A stretch of DNA of 64,000 nucleotides from Constantimarinum furrinae (GCF_014295415.1 NZ_CP052909.1:682001-746000); one strand, 5' to 3'; numbered from the stretch's first letter, positions 34,318-42,589 are shown. The notes: generated by a model from the sequence alone, not told the origin. Made by a program: numbers and translations.

Positions 34318-34793
34318 TAGTCCCTGCTTATTTCAAGAATTTCAAAGAATATTTTTCCGTTGGGCACTTCAATTTCGGCAATCTCCCCAACTTCCTTCCC
34401 CAATAAACCCTTTCCAATAGGAGAATCTACAGAAATCTTCCCGGATTTCAAGTCGGCTTCACTCTGGGCTACCAGCTTGTACTTCATCTCCATCCCATTC
34501 GCGGTATTCTTTATTTTCACATTACTATGCACTAAAACCTTAGACATATCCAATTGCGATTCATCTATCAAACGAGCATTTGCGACAGTCTCTTCCAGCT
34601 TAGAAATTCGCATTTCGAGCATTCCCTGCGCTTCTTTTGCGGCGTCATATTCGGCATTTTCACTAAGATCGCCTTTGTCTCTCGCTTCAGCAATGGCCTG
34701 AGAAGCTTTGGGTCGCTCCACGTCCTTTAACTGATTGAGCTCATCTCTCAGTTTTTTTAATCCTTCGGCAGTATAATAAGATACTTTACTCAT
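34317..34793 (-). CDS. greA: Transcription elongation factor GreA
   Basis: A 158-residue factor that enters the secondary channel of RNA polymerase and triggers cleavage of backtracked RNA. The N-terminal coiled coil holds the tip residues DLSENAEYDAAKE near residue 41, and the C-terminal FKBP-like domain has ISVDSPIGKGLLGKEVGE. The ATG at 34793 (MSKVSYYT) is the usual start; eight extra residues upstream lack similarity. The leader carries a terminator-like hairpin. Confidence 0.96.
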   Translation of the reverse strand: MSKVSYYTAEGLKKLRDELNQLKDVERPKASQAIAEARDKGDLSENAEYDAAKEAQGMLEMRISKLEETVANARLIDESQLDMSKVLVHSNVKIKNTANGMEMKYKLVAQSEADLKSGKISVDSPIGKGLLGKEVGEIAEIEVPNGKIFFEILEISRD

Positions 34794-34865
34794 AACTTCA
34801 TCGTTTGCATTAAACAAACACTTTTAATTAGTTTTAACTGTTGTAGTTGTAGGTTCAGTTTAAAA

Positions 34866-34894
34866 CACAAAAAATCCCATGCGTGACGGGATTT
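34866..34894 (-). terminator. Terminator-like hairpin in the greA leader
   Basis: On the minus strand AAATCCC and GGGATTT pair around nine bases, followed by TTTTTGTGTTTT. It lies between the greA -7 box and the greA start, immediately after the predicted transcription start. It may attenuate greA or end read-through from the TonB receptor gene. Confidence 0.5.
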
Positions 34895-34901
34895 CGTTTG
34901 A

Positions 34902-34909
34902 CAAATATA
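34902..34909 (-). promoter_or_regulatory. -7 box (TATATTTG) of greA
   Basis: A perfect TAnnTTTG on the minus strand, about 109 bases before the greA start. It places the hairpin at 34866-34894 at the very 5' end of the mRNA. Confidence 0.48.
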
Positions 34910-34967
34910 CTAAAAAATTATTTTTCAGCTCTTTTATCGTAAATTCGTCCTCTAATTTTCTCTTTAA

Positions 34968-35402
34968 ATGAAATTATACTATTCTATTTTTCTGTTGATG
35001 TTGCTGATTATATCCTGTAAGAGTGATGACGATGTAAACCAAGACAATCCCAATCTCATCGACCCACTAGTAAATATTACACTCAATTTAAACTTACCGG
35101 AGTACAATTCACTGAAATTTCCGGGAAACAGTATTATCATAAGTCAGCAGGGCATCAGAGGAATCGTTGTTTATAACGTAAACAACAGTTTATATACTGC
35201 CTTCGATCTTAGCGACCCCAATCACATTCCCAATAACTGTTCACGAATGGATATAGTTGGGATCATTGCAAGTTGTCCATGTCCTAACGACAGCAATGAA
35301 TACGATATTGTCACCGGGCAGCACGCAACGAATGAAAACCTATTTCCGATGCAGATGTATCGTGCTCAACGCACCGGCGACAATATTCGCATTACCAATT
35401 AA
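34968..35402 (+). CDS. Rieske-like lipoprotein with altered cluster ligands
   Basis: A 144-residue lipoprotein (lipobox LIISC at about residue 17). The mature part follows the layout of small flavobacterial Rieske-like lipoproteins: GIVVYNVNNSLYTAFDLSDP, then a Cys in NNCSRMD, then SCPCPNDSNEYDIVTGQ and a final MQMYRAQRTGDNIRI. A true Rieske site needs two Cys-x-His pairs. Here no His follows the cysteines, so binding a standard [2Fe-2S] cluster looks unlikely. The function is unknown. A near-consensus -7 box (TAAATTCG) is at 34940-34947. Confidence 0.6.
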   Translation: MKLYYSIFLLMLLIISCKSDDDVNQDNPNLIDPLVNITLNLNLPEYNSLKFPGNSIIISQQGIRGIVVYNVNNSLYTAFDLSDPNHIPNNCSRMDIVGIIASCPCPNDSNEYDIVTGQHATNENLFPMQMYRAQRTGDNIRITN

Positions 35403-35412
35403 CAGTATTGCA

Positions 35413-37590
35413 CTAAAATCTTACCGTAGCTCCTAGTAGAAAATTTGTAGTTGCCTGTGGATAATAGCCGGCACCTTCCACAGTGGTAATGGTACCAGGG
35501 TCTGTAAAATCATCGTCGTAAGTGAAAAAATAACCGTTTGAGACATATTCTACATTAAAAATATTATTGACTAAGGCGGTTAGCACTACAGTTTTAACAA
35601 AAGGGACATTATCTAATTGATATACCACATTAAGGTCATTGATGAAATATGCATCCAGTTTGGATGTTTCACTGTCTATATTTCCCATAAACTGTTCGCC
35701 AACGTATTTAGAAAGCAGTGCCAACTTCAGGTTTTTTACCGGAGTGTATTCCAAACTGTTTCCGGCTATAACTTCGGGAGAGAAGGCAATATTCGTATTG
35801 CCCAAATTAACCAGCTCACCGTCTCTCGAAGTCACAAAATCGACATTTTTATTTGTACTTAAAGTAAAATTGGGGCGAAGTAACAAATTGCTGGCTATTG
35901 GAATTTGAGCATCTACTTCAAGGCCCAGGCGGTAACTTTTCCCACTGGTTGTTCTAATGGGAGCTCCTACATCATCAATGGCGCCGGTTAAGACTAATTG
36001 ATCACTGTAATCCATAAAATAAAGATTGGTATTTACTTTAGCCGCTTCGGAATCATGTCGCCATCCCAATTCAAAATCGTTAAGTTTTTCGGGGGTGAAA
36101 ATGCCTTGTTCGAAATCACTTCGGCGCGGTTCTCGATTTGCCCTTCCGAAGGAAAAATAAAACTGATTCACATTACTTAGTTTATAAGAAATTCCTGCCT
36201 TCGGATTAAAAAAACTATACTGTTCATCCACAATGAGTGGAACCTTCTCTGAAGTAAGTCCGGATGTGGTATAATTGACGAACCTCCCTTGCAGATCCCC
36301 AAAAAAGCTCCACTGTTCGTTCAACCTCCAGGTAGCTTTAGAAAAAACTGAAAATTCACCTTTTTCACCATTTCCGTTGTAATAACGGTCCCTTATTTCA
36401 CTGTTTCCGGCATAACGTGCCCAGATCACTTCGCCGTAATGATCACCATCGTAAAAACTGTAAAAGAGCCCCGAACTAACATCGAAGGCACTGTCCTTAT
36501 AATTTAGGGACGCATTAACCGCATAAAAATCATTGTCCAACCAACGTCGTCGAATTAGATCGGAAGTCGTAATGGTTTCCCCGCCGATCTCTATTGGGTC
36601 GATCCCGTGAAAATCCAGATCTGCATCCTCTGTAAATTGTTCAAAATATCCTCTTCCGTAGGTATAATTCACGGCCATATTGCTACTCCATTGATTGTTA
36701 AATCGCTGATTCCAGATCAGCTGATAATAATCCTGAGCATAATTATCTACTTCGTTATCGTAGAACCGGATAGTTCCGTTTTCATCGGTATACATTCCAA
36801 CCGAGTTAAAAGTGCGATCGTTTTCGAGTGTTTCCGCATCTATCCCGTTCCAGGATTGATAGGTTTCTTCCCGACCTCCAAAGGTTAGAGCCTTAATTAA
36901 GGTATTTCGGTCGAAAAAGGTCGCCTGAAGGAAATACGATTTCAGATCGGAAGTCGCCCTGTCGATATATCCGTCTGAAGCAATATTTGACAAACGCCCG
37001 GAAATTTCAACATGATCCCCCAGCAGACCGGTACTGAACTTCACATTGTGTTTTCGGGTATTGTACGAACCAAATGAGTTATTGATCTCGCCAAAGGCTG
37101 TCTCGGAAACTCCATCGGTAAGTATATTTAAACTGGCGCCAAAAGCACCCGATCCATTAGTAGATGTCCCCACTCCTCTTTGTAACTGAAGGTTCTCGAC
37201 CGATGAGGCAAAATCGGGGAGGTTTACCCAAAAAGTACCCTGACTCTCAGCATCGTTAAACGGAATCCCGTTTAAAGTTACATTCACCCGGGAAGCATCA
37301 CTTCCGCGAACCCTGATATAAGTGTAACCCACTCCGGCCCCTGCGTCACTTGTTGTGACGACAGAAGGCAGGTAATTTAAAAGATATGGAATATCCTGCC
37401 CAAGATTGCGTTCGGCCAGTTCTTCCTTGTCCAGATTGGAGTGAGTGATTGGAGAATCGGCTTTAACGCGGATGGCTTTTACCACCACGGTTTCTAGATC
37501 TTCAACGGCAGTTGAATCTGAAACAGCCTCCTGAGCTTGTAAAATAAAAGTAGATTGAAAAACTAATGCAAGTGTAAATAATCGTTTCAT
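35413..37590 (-). CDS. TonB-dependent outer-membrane receptor, likely for thiamine
   Basis: A 725-residue receptor with a signal peptide (cleavage after about LQAQ), a TonB box region (DLETVVVKAIRVK), a plug domain (about residues 50-160, with IRVRGSDASRVNVTLNGIPF and FWVNLPDFASSVENLQLQRG) and a 22-strand barrel ending in an aromatic residue (LLGATVRF). It imports a ligand through the outer membrane using TonB energy. A TPP riboswitch lies directly upstream, so thiamine or a related vitamer is the likely ligand. The adjacent pnuT-kinase operon supports this. The receptor has its own promoter. Confidence 0.93.
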   Translation of the reverse strand: MKRLFTLALVFQSTFILQAQEAVSDSTAVEDLETVVVKAIRVKADSPITHSNLDKEELAERNLGQDIPYLLNYLPSVVTTSDAGAGVGYTYIRVRGSDASRVNVTLNGIPFNDAESQGTFWVNLPDFASSVENLQLQRGVGTSTNGSGAFGASLNILTDGVSETAFGEINNSFGSYNTRKHNVKFSTGLLGDHVEISGRLSNIASDGYIDRATSDLKSYFLQATFFDRNTLIKALTFGGREETYQSWNGIDAETLENDRTFNSVGMYTDENGTIRFYDNEVDNYAQDYYQLIWNQRFNNQWSSNMAVNYTYGRGYFEQFTEDADLDFHGIDPIEIGGETITTSDLIRRRWLDNDFYAVNASLNYKDSAFDVSSGLFYSFYDGDHYGEVIWARYAGNSEIRDRYYNGNGEKGEFSVFSKATWRLNEQWSFFGDLQGRFVNYTTSGLTSEKVPLIVDEQYSFFNPKAGISYKLSNVNQFYFSFGRANREPRRSDFEQGIFTPEKLNDFELGWRHDSEAAKVNTNLYFMDYSDQLVLTGAIDDVGAPIRTTSGKSYRLGLEVDAQIPIASNLLLRPNFTLSTNKNVDFVTSRDGELVNLGNTNIAFSPEVIAGNSLEYTPVKNLKLALLSKYVGEQFMGNIDSETSKLDAYFINDLNVVYQLDNVPFVKTVVLTALVNNIFNVEYVSNGYFFTYDDDFTDPGTITTVEGAGYYPQATTNFLLGATVRF

Positions 37591-37649
37591 TCGTAAAAAG
37601 GTTACGAATAAAAGGGGTAATTATTCAATTAATGATGTTAGTAAAAGCA

Positions 37650-37752
37650 CGCAAAGAATCTTTGCGCTATATTCCTTGGCAGCATTACCTGCCCAGGTTC
37701 CATGGGTATAATCTCAGCCTGTTTATAGTATACAAGCACCCCTTTGAGACAA
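37650..37752 (-). ncRNA. TPP riboswitch
   Basis: Read on the minus strand the region holds all the conserved TPP (thi box) elements in order: GGGGTGC, CTGAGA followed by TATACCC, GAACCTG, and GGTAATGC near the 3' end. A CGCAAAG/CTTTGCG hairpin (37650-37666) follows, with a short T run, and may be the expression platform. The transcript would start right at the aptamer, from the -7 box at 37755. It controls the TonB-dependent receptor: TPP binding should turn expression down. Confidence 0.95.
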
Positions 37753-37754
37753 TG

Positions 37755-37762
37755 CAAAGATA
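37755..37762 (-). promoter_or_regulatory. -7 box (TATCTTTG) of the TPP riboswitch transcript
   Basis: A perfect TAnnTTTG just past the arfB stop codon, ending about 3-5 bases before the TPP aptamer. Confidence 0.58.
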
Positions 37763-37767
37763 TAGAA

Positions 37768-38172
37768 TCAATCAATTTTAGGAGGCTTTCTGTTCGACTT
37801 TTTTAAAGCTTTTTCACGTTTAGCTTTAAGACGTCGTTCCACGGCTCTTTTGGAGGGTTTCGTCTTATTTCTGGGCTTTGGTTTTTTAAGATTTTGTTTC
37901 AGTAGTTCGAGTAAGCGTTCAAGCACAATGGCTTTGTTTCGGTGCTGACTGCGAGTCTCTCCACATTGTAGCACAAGCAGTCCTTCGGAAGTAATTCGAT
38001 TTGTAAGTTTTTCTGAGAGTCGCTCCTTTTCTATTGCCGAAAGCCCTTCCGAAGCCATCACATTAAAACTCACCTCAACTTTAGACGCTGTTTTATTTAC
38101 GTGCTGCCCTCCCGGACCACTGCTTCTAATTCCCTTAAATTGTAATTCATTTATGACCGTGTGAGTATCCAT
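37768..38172 (-). CDS. arfB: Ribosome rescue peptidyl-tRNA hydrolase ArfB
   Basis: A 134-residue class I release-factor-like protein. The GGQ motif is in GPGGQHVNKTASKVE near residue 21, and the long basic C-terminal tail (KKPKPRNKTKPSKRAVERR and beyond) enters the empty mRNA channel of stalled ribosomes. It hydrolyses peptidyl-tRNA on stalled ribosomes. Its start shares one base with the DUF4301 stop, so it is the last gene of the thiamine-operon run although its job is unrelated. Confidence 0.94.
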   Translation of the reverse strand: MDTHTVINELQFKGIRSSGPGGQHVNKTASKVEVSFNVMASEGLSAIEKERLSEKLTNRITSEGLLVLQCGETRSQHRNKAIVLERLLELLKQNLKKPKPRNKTKPSKRAVERRLKAKREKALKKSNRKPPKID

Positions 38173-39701
38173 TAGGCGTTCGGTCTGTGCTCTTTCTGCA
38201 ACAGGTCGTTTACGGTTTTAACAGGATTGAACGTCTGCAAAGGAATTTCCACAAAGGCAGTATTCCAGTATGCCATAGCACCATTCCAAAGTCCGGGACG
38301 CTCCAAAGCCAGGACAGTCTTTCCGTTTTGTGATTTGGTAGAGATAAATCCGGTTTTCGGGTCACAGTATAGTTCAAGATCGAATTTTTCTCCTTTATGA
38401 TTTCTAAGTGCGCATACGATGTCGACCGGATTAAAATGTGTTGCATCCTTTACGATCGCATTCTGGTGTTTATCATCGGTATCGATCTGAGAGAGTTCTA
38501 CGATCTGAAGTGAGACCGTGCCATCTTCATCCCTTACCCAAAATGGACCACCTCCCGGAGCACCAGTATTTTTAACCACTCCGCAGACCCTTAGTGGTCT
38601 GTCTAGTATTTTGATCATTTTAGGAATATCTTCGGGAATCTCCTTTATACTGAGTGCATTCCACATAAAAGACTTAATTTCCTTTATAGTTTCAGGGTTT
38701 TGATCGTCATTTTTCAGGAATTCGATATAATTAAAGAGCTTTTTCTGGATCCAAAGGATCTTTCCTGCCAGTAACTTCTTGTAAAATGCGATGTCTTCTA
38801 CATATTCGGCTGCCACCACATTGTCTATGTTCTTTAAAAAAACTATATCGGCATTTACATCATTGAGGTTGTCCAATAGCGCACCATGTCCGGAGGGGCG
38901 AAAAATAAGTTGGTCATGCTCATTTCTAAATGGCTTAATTTCTTCGGTTACTGCTATGGTGTCGGTATCTTTCTTCTGAAAGGAATATGATATATGAAAT
39001 TTTTTACGCGTCTTCTTACTTACTCTTTTTTTAATCGCATTAAATTCACGCTCAAAGAACGGAACATGTTTTTCAGAAAAAGTAAAATGCAGATATACAT
39101 CATCTTTTGCAGTCGCATAAAAGGCAGACTCATATAATTGTTCTTCAAAAGCTGTGGTGTAATATTTTGTGTATTTATGGAAGGGGATCAAGCCCTTAGG
39201 AAGGTTGGCAAAGTTGAGTCCGTTTTCCTCCATCATGGTTTTCACAAAATAGTAGCAGCGTTTTCCCTTTTTATAGTGCTTGAAATCGGGGTAAATCTCT
39301 CTTATCTTTTTCCGAACTTCTTTTACAAAGGCAAAGTCCTTAAGGGAGCTGAAAAAAGTAGCTAATTCTTTGTTATCGGTTCTTTTAAGGTATTTATTCA
39401 GGGTTTCGATCTCGGGGTCGTAGTCCTGCAGAAATTCGTGCAGAAACTTAAACATTCGCGTCGCCGCTCCGGAAGCAGGAATAAACCGTACGATATCCAA
39501 TTCCTCCTTTTTCTTTTCGTATAGTTCCACCAATTTCTCCTGAATCTCTTGCGGAATATGCTCTATACCGTTTCCAACCGAAGCCGCTGTTACGACTTCT
39601 GTAGGAGGGATTCCCAGAGAAAAGGTTTCCAGCTGTTTATAAACTAATTGTAAAGTAAGCCCATGCGCCTCTATTTGCTTTACATCTTTTTCCGTTAGCA
39701 T
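38172..39701 (-). CDS. DUF4301 family protein
   Basis: A 509-residue cytoplasmic protein of the DUF4301 family. The start has TPPTEVVTAASVGNGIEH-like sequence; IPASGAATRMFKFL near residue 95 and RPSGHGALLDNLNDVNADIVFLKNID (split, near residue 270) follow. These glycine-rich segments recall the nucleotide-binding loops of UDP-sugar pyrophosphorylases, so a nucleotidyltransferase-like activity can be suspected but not claimed. It shares one-base overlaps with the kinase gene and arfB. Confidence 0.85.
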   Translation of the reverse strand: MLTEKDVKQIEAHGLTLQLVYKQLETFSLGIPPTEVVTAASVGNGIEHIPQEIQEKLVELYEKKKEELDIVRFIPASGAATRMFKFLHEFLQDYDPEIETLNKYLKRTDNKELATFFSSLKDFAFVKEVRKKIREIYPDFKHYKKGKRCYYFVKTMMEENGLNFANLPKGLIPFHKYTKYYTTAFEEQLYESAFYATAKDDVYLHFTFSEKHVPFFEREFNAIKKRVSKKTRKKFHISYSFQKKDTDTIAVTEEIKPFRNEHDQLIFRPSGHGALLDNLNDVNADIVFLKNIDNVVAAEYVEDIAFYKKLLAGKILWIQKKLFNYIEFLKNDDQNPETIKEIKSFMWNALSIKEIPEDIPKMIKILDRPLRVCGVVKNTGAPGGGPFWVRDEDGTVSLQIVELSQIDTDDKHQNAIVKDATHFNPVDIVCALRNHKGEKFDLELYCDPKTGFISTKSQNGKTVLALERPGLWNGAMAYWNTAFVEIPLQTFNPVKTVNDLLQKEHRPNA

Positions 39702-40264
39702 TAGCCCTGTAACAATTTTTCGGTTAGTTGAATTGCTTCATTAAGTCGATTATGCAGGCTTCCCTTTAAAATATGATACGGAAGTCGGTATCGCTTTAAT
39801 TCATTTTCAAAAGTACAAAATAGTGCCGACCTGTCATTGGGTCTGTCCCTTAAATCATCTGCCTCCCATGGCGTGTCTGTAAACGTCAGGAAATAAAGAT
39901 GATAGCTGTTCTCCAGGGCGTATTTTTTTATTTCCGGGGGACAGAAACCGTTGTAATAATATTCAGAATATACCTTGAGTTCCAACAAATTAGTATCGCA
40001 GAAAAGGAGTTTCTTTTCCTGAAGAGCCGCTTTATTTTCGGCTAGCATCTGACCCCTGGCAATAGGCAAAAGATCTTCTTTTGTGCATGTCTTTTTCTCC
40101 TCATTCCATTTTTTCTGAAGGTACTCCCGCATATATTCCGGTACCCATAGGGTATGAAAATGTTCAGATAAAGCTTTAGCCAGGGTCGTCTTTCCGGTAG
40201 ATTCGGGGCCAAACAGAACGATCTTTATACAGTTTGAAGCTTGTTGTTTAAGTGTTTTTTCCAT
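39701..40264 (-). CDS. NadR-like P-loop kinase, candidate thiamine kinase
   Basis: A 187-residue protein of the NadR C-terminal kinase (AAA_28) type. The Walker A loop is GPESTGKTTLAKAL near residue 18, followed by WVPEYMREYL, FCDTNLLELKVYSEYY and the lid RDRPNDRSALF. NadR phosphorylates nicotinamide riboside. Here the gene overlaps pnuT by 40 bases, lies one base from DUF4301 and sits in a thiamine locus. A thiamine kinase role is therefore likely, by inference. A nicotinamide riboside kinase is the alternative. Confidence is high for the fold, moderate for the substrate. Confidence 0.82.
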   Translation of the reverse strand: MEKTLKQQASNCIKIVLFGPESTGKTTLAKALSEHFHTLWVPEYMREYLQKKWNEEKKTCTKEDLLPIARGQMLAENKAALQEKKLLFCDTNLLELKVYSEYYYNGFCPPEIKKYALENSYHLYFLTFTDTPWEADDLRDRPNDRSALFCTFENELKRYRLPYHILKGSLHNRLNEAIQLTEKLLQG

Positions 40265-40857
40265 GCGTAATAACCAAATATGGCAATCACCGTAAAAATA
40301 AGGTATTGAAGACTGGTAAAGGTAAATCCTTTATAAAAATAGAGCGGCACCGAAATGAGATCTCCAACGATCCAATAGATCCAGTTCTCTATTTTTCGCT
40401 TCGCCATAAGCCACATGCCTACAAAAAAGATAGCCGTTGTTAAGGTATCCACCCAGGCCGTCCAGCTTTCCCATTTATCGAAAGCCTTGTAAATTATAAA
40501 AACGAACGCCAGCGTAGCAATAAATATATAGACAGAATGTAATTGCTCTTTTTTTGTGGTTACGCTTATGGGCGTAAAATGAACCGGATCCACTTTTCGA
40601 GTCCAGATATACCAGCCGTAAATACTCATTATAAAATAGTATCCGTTGATCATCATATCCCCCAGCAGCGTCCATTTTAACAGGAGATAGACAAAGATTG
40701 CGGTGCTTATCATCCCGGTAGGAAAGACCCAAACCCGGTTCATCATCGAAAACACCACAGAAAGTAGTCCGAAAAATACTGCCACGATCTCAAGAACGAT
40801 ATCGATGGTATCGTATTCAGAATACTGGCCAAACAGAAAATCAAAAATGGGGCTCAT
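40225..40857 (-). CDS. pnuT: PnuC-family transporter, likely PnuT (thiamine)
   Basis: A 210-residue inner-membrane protein with about seven hydrophobic segments and family segments such as WVFPTGMISTAIFVYLLL and NWIYWIVGDLISVPLYFYKG, where Trp and Asn residues line the vitamin site in PnuC. PnuC imports nicotinamide riboside and PnuT imports thiamine. The TPP-riboswitched receptor and the YkoF-like protein next to it favour thiamine. It overlaps the kinase gene by 40 bases and the YkoF-like gene by 17. Confidence 0.85.
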   Translation of the reverse strand: MSPIFDFLFGQYSEYDTIDIVLEIVAVFFGLLSVVFSMMNRVWVFPTGMISTAIFVYLLLKWTLLGDMMINGYYFIMSIYGWYIWTRKVDPVHFTPISVTTKKEQLHSVYIFIATLAFVFIIYKAFDKWESWTAWVDTLTTAIFFVGMWLMAKRKIENWIYWIVGDLISVPLYFYKGFTFTSLQYLIFTVIAIFGYYAWKKHLNNKLQTV

Positions 40858-41101
40858 ACTCGCTGCGATCAGATTTTACAATCTTTATATAAAGCAGACC
40901 TCGTTCCACAGCCTCCAAAGCAACCTTCATCTCCTTTTGGAGCAAGGTCATAACGCGATCGTAGTCTCCGTACACCTGAGTGCTCAACGGATTTTCCAAA
41001 ACGGTAAGCCCCGAAGAGCGAAGTGACGTTATGAAGTTGATGATAGCAGGTTCGTAATCGTCCTGCAGCGGCGTAAGTGTTAACTCTACTGAAATATTCA
41101 T
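40841..41101 (-). CDS. YkoF/MTH1187-like thiamine-binding protein
   Basis: An 86-residue protein with the ferredoxin-like fold of the MTH1187/YkoF family: VELTLTPLQDDYEPAIINFI, then GLTVLENPLSTQVYGDYDRVM. Members of this family bind thiamine or hydroxymethylpyrimidine. It heads the operon YkoF-like, pnuT, kinase, DUF4301, arfB. It may act as an intracellular carrier or sensor; that is not shown by the sequence. Confidence 0.83.
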   Translation of the reverse strand: MNISVELTLTPLQDDYEPAIINFITSLRSSGLTVLENPLSTQVYGDYDRVMTLLQKEMKVALEAVERGLLYIKIVKSDRSEYEPHF

Positions 41102-41198
41102 TACAATTATTAATTATTTTTTTCTATTCGTTGTTTAATCCTCAATTTATCGTGTAAAAACATCCCTACTAACCTCTCATTAAAAAATGAACAAGTCG

Positions 41199-41930
41199 TT
41201 ATTTTACAATTTTCCTGTCCTGTAAAGCAGAGGGATATTCAAAAGCAGTTCCCATCACCACCAGATCGGCACCCGCATCATAAGCGGCCTGCTTTTGTGC
41301 TTCGGTTCTAATCCCGCCCCCAACCAATAACGGTATGCTAATTGCCTCTTTTACTGCCGCGATGATCTCGGACCGTACAGGATTCAACGCCCCGCTTCCT
41401 GCTTCCAGATATACCAGTTTCATTCCCAAATACTCTGAGGCAGTCGCTGTATCCACTATGCCTGTTATATCATTCTGAGACATAGGTGATGTCCCGGTGA
41501 CCCCTTCCACAGCCGAAATATTCCCGCCGTCTATCAATAAATACGCGGTTGGGATCACTTCCAACTCGGTTTGTTTTAAATGTTGAACCGCTTTGATCTG
41601 CTGCCCTATAAGGTATTCGGGGTTTCTTCCAGAAACCAGCGACAAGAACAACAACCCGTCTGCATTAGGGACGATCTGTGATACATCACCGGGAAACAAT
41701 ACAATAGGCTTTGCGGTAAAAAGCTTCAGCTTATCAATAAGATCCTTTGTCATTCCATAGGGAACGGTACTTCCACCTACAAAGAGCATAGCAGTATGAG
41801 AAGGAAGTTTCCGAAGAAAAGTGGCAGTATTTTCGATATCAAATTTATCGGGATCGATAAGGATCGCAAGACCGTTTTTTATTACGTTTAGCCTGCTTAA
41901 TATGGTTTTTTTCACTGTGTGACTCTTCAT
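41199..41930 (-). CDS. Geranylgeranylglyceryl/heptaprenylglyceryl phosphate synthase-like (GGGPS/PcrB)
   Basis: A 243-residue TIM-barrel prenyltransferase. Seen are AILIDPDKFD near residue 22 (Mg/glycerol-phosphate site), FVGGSTVPYG, LVYLEAGSGALNPV and LLVGGGIRT, all typical of the GGGPS family that makes the glyceryl ether of archaeal lipids. Bacterial group II members, including Flavobacterium ones, are known. What ether lipid is made here is unknown. The gene starts right after the PPTase stop with no gap. Confidence 0.93.
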   Translation of the reverse strand: MKSHTVKKTILSRLNVIKNGLAILIDPDKFDIENTATFLRKLPSHTAMLFVGGSTVPYGMTKDLIDKLKLFTAKPIVLFPGDVSQIVPNADGLLFLSLVSGRNPEYLIGQQIKAVQHLKQTELEVIPTAYLLIDGGNISAVEGVTGTSPMSQNDITGIVDTATASEYLGMKLVYLEAGSGALNPVRSEIIAAVKEAISIPLLVGGGIRTEAQKQAAYDAGADLVVMGTAFEYPSALQDRKIVK

Positions 41931-42569
41931 CTAATTTGCTTCAGAAATTAAGGCATAGGCACAGGTAAACCCGTCAAATTCAAGAAACCACACATTATAG
42001 GTCTCCGATTTGTCTTCATAATTCACGGTAGAAGTCGTTGTCGTCTCATCCAGCGCGAAATCTTCAACATAGATATGCTGTAAAAAGCTAACCCCCTTTT
42101 CCGCAAAACTCTTGTACAATGATTCTTTGGCACACCACACTATGGTGAGCTTCCGCATGATGGCGTCATCGTTGGCCAGCGTGCGATACTCTTCTATAGG
42201 CGTGAACTTATGCGCGATCCTTAAGATCTTAGGGCGTTGTTTTTCTATATCGATCCCAACTTCTGTCGGACTAATAATAATTGCCGAAAAAATAAAAGAG
42301 TGGGTGATCGAAATATGTTTATCATCGGTTAAATGCGGTTTTCCGTTGTCGTCGTAATACAAGTCATGATCTGTATATCCCGCTGCTGCCAATAAATGGC
42401 GTACACTCATAAATCCGCGGCGATGCAGATCACTTTTCATCCCTTCCACCCGTCTCGCGCAGTTTGAGGTAAGGTCAATTCCTTTGCTAAGCGATTCGAA
42501 AGACTCTTCTATCTTCCAAATGAGGACTTTAGTCGAATCGTTAACTGTTATAGTTTTGTAAAGTGGCAT
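41931..42569 (-). CDS. 4'-phosphopantetheinyl transferase
   Basis: A 212-residue Sfp-like transferase. The metal-binding motif VGIDIEKQRP is near residue 108 and WCAKESLYKSF near residue 147 holds the catalytic Glu and Lys. It attaches phosphopantetheine to carrier proteins. The GGGPS gene follows with zero gap, so both share one transcript. Whether it serves fatty-acid or secondary-metabolite carriers is unknown. Confidence 0.92.
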   Translation of the reverse strand: MPLYKTITVNDSTKVLIWKIEESFESLSKGIDLTSNCARRVEGMKSDLHRRGFMSVRHLLAAAGYTDHDLYYDDNGKPHLTDDKHISITHSFIFSAIIISPTEVGIDIEKQRPKILRIAHKFTPIEEYRTLANDDAIMRKLTIVWCAKESLYKSFAEKGVSFLQHIYVEDFALDETTTTSTVNYEDKSETYNVWFLEFDGFTCAYALISEAN

Positions 42570-42589
42570 AAAATGTTGCGGATATTACG

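Noticed and set aside
40841-41198. Second TPP riboswitch before the pnuT operon
   Set aside because: The gap 41102-41198 has no CTGAGA or GAACCTG element on the minus strand.
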